Of a stretch of DNA of 47,187 nucleotides, positions 41,977-47,187 are shown in pieces. Where the stretch lies: the NCBI GenBank assembly GCA_903929795.1, contig CAIYWC010000220.1:1-47187 (forward strand), in the 5' to 3' direction. The position numbers were made by a program, and so were the translations under genes. The stretch's first letter is position 1. Each line of letters opens with the position of its first letter. The notes under the pieces are model-generated. The model had not been told where the DNA came from and searched no databases. It saw nothing but the letters and a program-made list of their open reading frames with translations. Source of the stretch: an uncultured Myxococcales bacterium (GTDB lineage Bacteria; Myxococcota_A; UBA9042).

Positions 41977-44900
41977 ACGTTGTCGCTGCGGGTGCAGCAT
42001 CGCGATGGGGCCAACGGTCTCCGCGCATCGGGCCGCTCCTGAACTCCCGATCGGTGCCGCCCGGCCGCTGGCAGCTTACCCGATCGGCTTGGGCAGGCGG
42101 CTGGCAGATTTCCGAGTCAACGATGAGCTGCGACACGCAGAGGTGCCCGTGAACGATGTTGAAATTGAAGGTAAAGGCTGGCTTGACGCCGACTTAGTTA
42201 AGCGGACGTGCCACCTGTTCGTCGGCCTGGACGACGTCACGGAGGTAGTGCTGCTGGGCGCGACGTGTGTAGACGGCTCAGGCGTGTCCGTCATGCGCGG
42301 TTTTTACCGCGGCGCGCACGCCGAAGAAATTGTCGCCGACTTGGCCAAGCTGACCAGTTGCGACAGCGCGTACTTCCGCTTCAATCCGTTGCGGCAAGAG
42401 CTGCTGGCTCGCGGACGGCTCAAACCGTCGGTTGATGTCGAGGCAGCCGCGGATTCCGACGTCACGCGCCAGAAGTGGCTTGTCCTGGCGGTTGAGCCGG
42501 TGCGTCGGGACCGGGACGGCCGTGAACTCATCGTGGTGGCGTCAACCGACGCAGAACAGGTGGCGGCATTCGAAGCGATCGACCGTATTGCCGATAATAT
42601 GGCGCGGTTGGGGCTGCCGGACCCTGTGCTTGCCCGTAGTGGTAACGGCGCGTACTGCATGTGGCCCATCGACCTCCCGGCGGACAGCAAGCTTCCTGCC
42701 GAGTTCGTGGCAGTCGTGACAGCAAACTACGGCGGCGGTGACGTGCGCATCGACGCCAACACCGTCGGCGCGAGCGCGAAGATCAGCCTGTTCGGCACCA
42801 TGGACCGCACGGGCGAGGCTAGTGACGAGCGTCCGCAACGTTTCGCCGCCTTGGTGAACGTGCCGTGGCGTCTGGTTCAGGTCGGCGCCGGCTCGCTGGC
42901 GCGAGTGATTGGACAGCTTAGCAACGCACCGGCCGCGTCGGAACCGCGACAACCACCTGCCACGACCGGCCTGTCGACGACCGATCTCGCGATTGCCGGT
43001 GCATCGCGCGCCGCGCCAACTACGGGTCCGGCGACCGCTTCACAGGCAGCCATCCCGCAGTATGAACTCGATTTGTCACAGCTCGCGAGCTTCGTCGGCT
43101 ACCTGCGCGGACGCCATGCGCCTTTCGGCGCGACGGAGTTGGCGTACGTCAGTCTGGACGGTGCGATCCATGCTGGGTTGTTCGACGACGAGCTTGCGAT
43201 GGTGCACGCGTGTGCCGGGGTCACGGATGCCCGATCGTGCTACTTCGCGGTCAATCCGGTGGCACCGAGTACGCGCTACGAGGTCACAAATTGCTTCGCA
43301 CGCGGCGCGCGTGCCGGCAAGTTGGATATCGCGTCAACGACGTTGGTGCTGGTCGACTTCGACGTTGTCGCGCCTGGACGAAAGCAAGCAGCGACGCGCA
43401 CTGGCCACAAGAAGGCACCCTGCACGGATGAAGAGCACGAGCTTGCCGTTCGCGCCGCGACTGCGTTTGCAGCGCTTTACGCTGGCAGTTTCGTGGTGGC
43501 GACCAACGGTGCGCAAGTGTGGATCCCCGTCTCGCTGGTCGGAACCAATGAAGAACTGAACACGTTTGCGGCGCACAACGTGAAGGGCTTTCTCCGCGAA
43601 GTCCAAGCCTGGTGGGAGGCGCAGCCGTTTTACAGCCCAGATCTTCACGTCGACCTCGGTATGTGGGATCTGTCGCGCCTTGCTGCGCTCCCCGGCACAT
43701 GGAAGCGCGATGGCGTTGACACCCGCTACCGCCACCACCGCATAGTGCAGATCGTCCGCGTCGGCTCAGGTGACGGTTGCGCCGATCTCAACGCGCGGTT
43801 GTCCGCGCCGGTTGTCGCGTTGGACAAGAACGCGGGCCGCGCGCGGCGACAACGACAACAACAAGCGTCTGGACAACAGAACCGTGAGGCATCAACGCTG
43901 GAGCCGCACGAACTGCTGTGCGCCGGCCGCAACCACCTGCTTATGCGGACTGCGGCGCATCCGACTCACGGCCGGTCGGCGGTGCTGTTCGCGCTTACCC
44001 GAATGCTGGACGAAGCCGGCGTTCACCACGACGACGTCGTGCAGATCGTACTCGACCACGACGCAGCGCTTGGCCAAAAGCTCGTCGATCGCTTCGACAA
44101 GGAGCAGTACGTTGAGACCGCCATCGCGTCCGACAAATCGGCGCCGGGCTGCACCTGGATTCAGCGAGCAAACGCCGATGTCACACCCTGCTTGGGCTGC
44201 CAGCATTTCCGCAGGAGCAAGAACGCGCCGAAGGCTTTTGTGCTCAAACAGGTCGATCAGGTTCCCCACCGTGAGCACGTAGACCTCAGCACTGCGCGCA
44301 CGACGATCTCAGCGAGCATCAACGAGTACCTCGAAGGCGGGCCGGTTGAACACGCATTGCTGGTTGGCGGACCACCTGGGCTGGGCAAGACGACGATCCT
44401 CGCGGGTATCGTTGCGGCGAAGATCGACGCCGGCGTGAAGGGTGCAATTGTCGTCGACCGTTTGGACCTCGCTGATGACCTCGCCCGGATGATCAATCGC
44501 CCGGAGTGCGTGAAGGTGCTGCGCGGCATGGACAAGTCCGACGGTGAGCAAGCCATGTGCCTGGCGCCGGAGCGGCGTGAAGAGGTCCGGCGCGCCGGCC
44601 TGCTTGGTCAAGACGGCGCCCTGGCCTGTGACGGTTGCCCCAAGCACGAAGACTGTCTGTACACGCGACAGTTCCTGGCGACGGACAAGACCTGGATCAT
44701 GTCGTCGTTGATGATGCCGTTTCGGCTCAAGAACGGGCTGTTCGAAAATGGCGCCCACTACGCTGTCCTGGACGAGGGCGCGCAGTCGGCTTACACGGCG
44801 AATCAATGGACGTGTTCAACCGCCGACGTCCACCGCGCGGTCGATGCTGGCTTACCCGTTGGGTTCCTGTTGACCGCGCTGACACGCGGCGAAGAGCCAT

Positions 44901-45892
44901 TCGGGTTCCATGCGTTCGTGCAACTGCGAGCTGAGGGCCGAAACCCGCACGAGGTCTTCCCACTTCTTCGTCTGGCGAATGAAATCAACCGCTCGCCGGA
45001 AGCACGGCAGTCCAAACGCGTTGTGCCTCTTGCCGTCATCGAGCTGCTGACCGTCATGGTCAGCGGCATGAAGGCATCCAGCGAGCATGGCCACCCGAAC
45101 AGTCGCCTGGAACTTGAACGCAACAGCGTCATCGTGCGCAACCCGCGCAACCTGAACATCGCCATCCCCACGGTCATCCTGGACAGCACGGGTGTTCCAG
45201 ACGTGTACGCACAAGTCGTTGGCCGTCCGGTGGTGCACGTGGCGCCCGCGGTGAAAACGCATGCGACCGTGCTCCAGCTTGTCAGCGGGCGCTTTGGTCG
45301 CGCGTCGATGGGCTACAAGCAGACACGCAGCGACTTGTTTGATGACGTCGTCCAGATTGTGAAGGCGTTCGGAACGCACGACACGCCCGTGGCGGTCGTC
45401 ACGTTGAAGGCGTACGAGATAGAGTTGCAGCAACGCCTTGAAGGACATCACGCCACGGTCTTGCACTACGCGGCCACCCGCGGCACCAACATCGTCATCG
45501 ACCAAGGTTGCCGGCACATCATCCTCGCTGGGACCTACGCGCCCAACCTCGACGAACTTTTGGCCTGGTGCCGTGCACGTGCGTGGTCTGACGCGGAGCG
45601 TATTATCGCTGATATCGGCGAGGTGTTGATGCCGTTGCCGGGCACCAATCAAGCAGTGCCGGTGTTGGTCGCAGCGGACAAACGGGTTCAGCCATGGCTC
45701 CAAATGCAAGGAGCCGGTGAGATGTTGCAGGCGGCGGAACGGTTGCGTACTCGCATTCGCCCAGGACCGTTACACGTGTGGATCTTGTCGAATCAGCCCG
45801 TGCCCGACATGGAACCGGACTTTGCGTCGTCAAATGTTACTGAACTTATTGGATTCATTACGGACTCGCCAGATGACCACCGCCAGCCTTGA
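41957..45892 (+). CDS. Tandem primase (AEP)-helicase replication protein
   Basis: Up to 1,311 residues (GTG at 41957; an ATG at 42005 would remove 16; neither has a clear ribosome-binding site). Residues about 75-290 and 370-590 are two related archaeo-eukaryotic primase (prim-pol)-like domains. Copy 2 keeps the catalytic DxD in VLVDFDVVAPG (about 464), the ATNGAQVWIPV strand (the SGNGYHL equivalent) and RLAALPGTWKRDG. Copy 1 reads LAVEPVR where LVDIDP is usual, with RSGNGAYCMW and SLFGTMDRTG kept. A cysteine cluster (CTWIQRANADVTPCLGC, about 732-748) precedes a P-loop ATPase: GGPPGLGKTT (about 803), VLDEGAQS (about 938) and a late RGTNIVID motif. Between the Walker motifs lies a second group, C-x23-C-x2-C-x5-C (about 867-900). 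Probably primes and unwinds the element's own DNA. Confidence 0.8.
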   Translation: MTGQSTRRCRCGCSIAMGPTVSAHRAAPELPIGAARPLAAYPIGLGRRLADFRVNDELRHAEVPVNDVEIEGKGWLDADLVKRTCHLFVGLDDVTEVVLLGATCVDGSGVSVMRGFYRGAHAEEIVADLAKLTSCDSAYFRFNPLRQELLARGRLKPSVDVEAAADSDVTRQKWLVLAVEPVRRDRDGRELIVVASTDAEQVAAFEAIDRIADNMARLGLPDPVLARSGNGAYCMWPIDLPADSKLPAEFVAVVTANYGGGDVRIDANTVGASAKISLFGTMDRTGEASDERPQRFAALVNVPWRLVQVGAGSLARVIGQLSNAPAASEPRQPPATTGLSTTDLAIAGASRAAPTTGPATASQAAIPQYELDLSQLASFVGYLRGRHAPFGATELAYVSLDGAIHAGLFDDELAMVHACAGVTDARSCYFAVNPVAPSTRYEVTNCFARGARAGKLDIASTTLVLVDFDVVAPGRKQAATRTGHKKAPCTDEEHELAVRAATAFAALYAGSFVVATNGAQVWIPVSLVGTNEELNTFAAHNVKGFLREVQAWWEAQPFYSPDLHVDLGMWDLSRLAALPGTWKRDGVDTRYRHHRIVQIVRVGSGDGCADLNARLSAPVVALDKNAGRARRQRQQQASGQQNREASTLEPHELLCAGRNHLLMRTAAHPTHGRSAVLFALTRMLDEAGVHHDDVVQIVLDHDAALGQKLVDRFDKEQYVETAIASDKSAPGCTWIQRANADVTPCLGCQHFRRSKNAPKAFVLKQVDQVPHREHVDLSTARTTISASINEYLEGGPVEHALLVGGPPGLGKTTILAGIVAAKIDAGVKGAIVVDRLDLADDLARMINRPECVKVLRGMDKSDGEQAMCLAPERREEVRRAGLLGQDGALACDGCPKHEDCLYTRQFLATDKTWIMSSLMMPFRLKNGLFENGAHYAVLDEGAQSAYTANQWTCSTADVHRAVDAGLPVGFLLTALTRGEEPFGFHAFVQLRAEGRNPHEVFPLLRLANEINRSPEARQSKRVVPLAVIELLTVMVSGMKASSEHGHPNSRLELERNSVIVRNPRNLNIAIPTVILDSTGVPDVYAQVVGRPVVHVAPAVKTHATVLQLVSGRFGRASMGYKQTRSDLFDDVVQIVKAFGTHDTPVAVVTLKAYEIELQQRLEGHHATVLHYAATRGTNIVIDQGCRHIILAGTYAPNLDELLAWCRARAWSDAERIIADIGEVLMPLPGTNQAVPVLVAADKRVQPWLQMQGAGEMLQAAERLRTRIRPGPLHVWILSNQPVPDMEPDFASSNVTELIGFITDSPDDHRQP

Positions 45893-46334
45893 GATCAACA
45901 CGGCGACAGGAAAGAACGCTCATGATGATCTGGTAGCGTCAAGACCAGCACTGGACAACGCCAGATCGGCAAAGTCGGTGAGCGTCTGGAACCCGTGTTC
46001 AAGACGAACTCACTTTATGAGTATTTCTTAAAGTGGACTTGCCTTGAACATCTTGGTCAGCGCCTACGGCGTCGAGCTATCGTGACCATCGCAATTCAAG
46101 ACATCAGCTCATCTTCTCCGCGTCGCCGTGTTGATAGTCTTGCTGATCCTATCCAGTTGAATTCATTGCCGATCGTGCCGTCACAGGCCAACCGAGACTG
46201 CTGACCTGACGTGGCGGCATCTTTGCCCGCCGATTCAGCGAATGTGACGTGGCGCGCATGGACTGCGACGTGGTCTGGTGTTGTGCCGTGGTGCCCTGGC
46301 CGTGTACTGCGACTGTTCCAGAGACGAATGTGCC

Positions 46335-46350
46335 GCGCGTTCGAACGCGC
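46335..46350. repeat. Second perfect 16-bp palindrome
   Basis: GCGCGTTCGAACGCGC is fully self-complementary and shares its GCGCG/CGCGC arms with the palindrome at 41262-41277 in the same element. It lies in the non-coding stretch after the replication gene; possibly a site for an element-encoded dimeric protein. Confidence 0.45.
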
Positions 46351-46656
46351 ACCCTGACACGCAACGGCGCTGCACCGATAGCGCCCACGCGCCCGCTCGG
46401 CACCGTGGCGTGGCGCGAAATCAAACCCCGTCGATGAACAGCGAGTCGTGCCGTATCACGCGAAATATCCCGTATACGGTTATCCGCTCCTACACCCGAG
46501 TTTTTTACGCAGAAAACGTGAGGGTGTCCCTATCAATCCTCGTGTCGCGATGCCGTGCCCGTCTTGGCGCCGGGTCGAATCGCCTGCAAACGGCCGTTGA
46601 GAATGGATTTTGTCGGCTGAATGCCAGCCTGAAGACATCCTTTTCTGGTCCATCAT

Positions 46657-46721
46657 GTCAACTAATAGTTGTGTTGACTGTAAAGTTATTGCTTGACAGT
46701 AAATGAATTGTTTGGTAGCAT
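46657..46721 (+). promoter_or_regulatory. Promoter and operator-like repeats upstream of the Xre gene
   Basis: TTGACA (46693-46698), a 17-nt spacer and TAGCAT (46716-46721) form a good sigma70-type promoter reading right. Just before it lie a 13-bp palindrome CAACTAATAGTTG (46659-46671), an inverted GTCAAC/GTTGAC pair and a direct repeat TTGAC(T/A)GTAAA (46674 and 46693, 19 bp apart). These overlap the -35 region as repressor-binding sites often do. Confidence 0.65.
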
Positions 46722-46932
46722 GTGGGCGAATGGTTGAGGTGCCGTGTGGGGTGTGCTGGGCTCGGGTTGAAAACAGCAATCGTGATGCTGGGACCGCGTT
46801 TGCGACCCAGAGAACACCTTCGGCAGCTCAGCATCCAGCAGCGATGGAATGAAGTTCTTGGAAACCCGGAAAATCAACGAAAATATCGCATCGGCAGCGC
46901 CATCGACGCTCACATGACAATAAGGAAACAAA

Positions 46933-47187
46933 ATGCTTACATTCAAACAGTTGCTGGGCGAACTCATCGCCGGGACTGGGCTAAAAAAGACCGACCTCGC
47001 GTCGCGCCTAGGCGCGTCGACAGCGCTCGTGTGCTGCTGGACCAGCAATAGGCATAACGTGCTCATCCCTTTTGCCACGTTGAACAAGTTGCTGGAATTG
47101 AATGGGTTGTGCATCAGCAAGGCAGCGCAGGACCCGCGGGTAAAGGAGATCTACCGCCTCTTCCTGAGTCAACGCTTGGCGCGGGAA
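46933..47187 (+). CDS. Xre-family HTH regulator, N-terminal part (cut by window edge)
   Basis: 85 residues visible, open to the window end. ATG with AAGGA 7 nt upstream. The helix-turn-helix is LIAGTGLKKTDLASRLGAST followed by CWTSNRHNVLIPFATLNKLL, the usual pattern of Cro/CI-like DNA-binding domains (about residues 9-57). It probably regulates the element, perhaps its own promoter, where a palindrome and direct repeats sit about 210-275 nt upstream. The rest of the protein, and whether it has an extra domain, cannot be seen. Confidence 0.75.
   Translation, partial: MLTFKQLLGELIAGTGLKKTDLASRLGASTALVCCWTSNRHNVLIPFATLNKLLELNGLCISKAAQDPRVKEIYRLFLSQRLARE

Larger units (their letters stand above)
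45893..46932. other. About 1 kb of repeat-bearing DNA without a convincing gene
   Basis: Between the replication protein and the Xre gene. The left part has weak frames only: 45873-46031 (52 residues) and, in another frame, 45995-46204 with protein-like sequence (LYEYFLKWTCLEHLGQRLRR) that may be a gene remnant. GACGTGG occurs three times (46208, 46246, 46267). A perfect 16-bp palindrome lies at 46335-46350 and a 10-bp palindrome CCGTATACGG at 46470-46479. The right third is AT-richer. A replication origin or regulatory region is plausible but unproven. Confidence 0.45.

Noticed and set aside
46480..46488. TTATCCGCT as a DnaA box
   Set aside because: Only 6 of 9 bases agree with TTATCCACA and there is no second box nearby.
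46278..46706. 142-codon plus-strand frame in the non-coding stretch
   Set aside because: No ribosome-binding site, odd composition, crosses the AT-rich promoter region.
46686..47120. 144-codon minus-strand frame at the right end
   Set aside because: Antisense to the Xre gene, which has a good ribosome-binding site and HTH motif.
35855..47187. Search by eye for a second copy of the tRNA-Asn 3' end (attR)
   Set aside because: None seen; the far boundary must lie outside the window.
35855..47187. Known defence systems (restriction-modification, CBASS, Abi, toxin-antitoxin) in the island
   Set aside because: No methyltransferase, nuclease, cyclase or toxin motif recognised in the unknown proteins.

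Overview
High-GC bacterial DNA. The gene content suggests a deltaproteobacterial / Myxococcota-like organism: two Ser/Thr protein kinases, several lipoproteins and outer-membrane barrels, a large lipoprotein made of 'CDDGNxCT' cysteine repeats, a VolA-like lipase lipoprotein, and an Rsm22-type protein. This placement is an inference from families; no rRNA is present.

Bases 1-35,640 look like ordinary chromosome. The left edge carries the str operon on the minus strand (rpsL, rpsG, truncated fusA) behind a good sigma70-type promoter and a roughly 470-nt leader full of nested inverted repeats. Upstream lie mlaD- and mlaF-like lipid-transport genes. Next come a methylmalonyl-CoA epimerase (+) and a minus-strand acyl-CoA carboxylase set (carboxyltransferase, biotin-carboxylase/carrier subunit, BKACE-family enzyme, lipoprotein). 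From 10.1 to 19.2 kb is a tightly packed minus-strand run of envelope genes: VolA-like lipoprotein, outer-membrane barrel, Pro/Ala/Lys-rich exported protein, a flavoprotein, and the Cys-repeat lipoprotein. Then follow an Rsm22-like protein, two small exported low-complexity proteins, a high-molecular-weight FabG and a cyclic-nucleotide-binding kinase. At 25.0-31.4 kb is a five-gene LolD/LolC/LolE-like ABC transporter operon with a LolA-like periplasmic protein and a beta-barrel. A zinc-ribbon kinase, a metallo-beta-lactamase-fold hydrolase, holA and tRNA-Asn(GTT) close the chromosomal part.

From the 3' end of tRNA-Asn to the right edge is an integrated element: terminator and short repeats, a tyrosine integrase reading toward the tRNA, an overlapping MerR/Xis-like HTH gene, four genes of unknown function with good ribosome-binding sites, and a 1,311-residue replication protein. 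The last has two copies of an archaeo-eukaryotic primase (prim-pol)-like domain, the first with altered catalytic acids, fused to a P-loop helicase-like region with cysteine clusters. After it come about 1 kb of apparently non-coding, repeat-bearing DNA and the start of an Xre-type regulator cut by the window edge. The second attachment site was not seen, so the element continues beyond the window. It looks like an integrative plasmid or a satellite-type island; no phage structural, conjugation or recognised defence gene is visible here.

The strongest candidates for something new are the tandem primase-helicase protein and its unknown companion genes, followed by the structured str-operon leader and the cNMP-kinase fusion. 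Start sites were chosen from Shine-Dalgarno spacing and family N-termini; all structures were found by eye.
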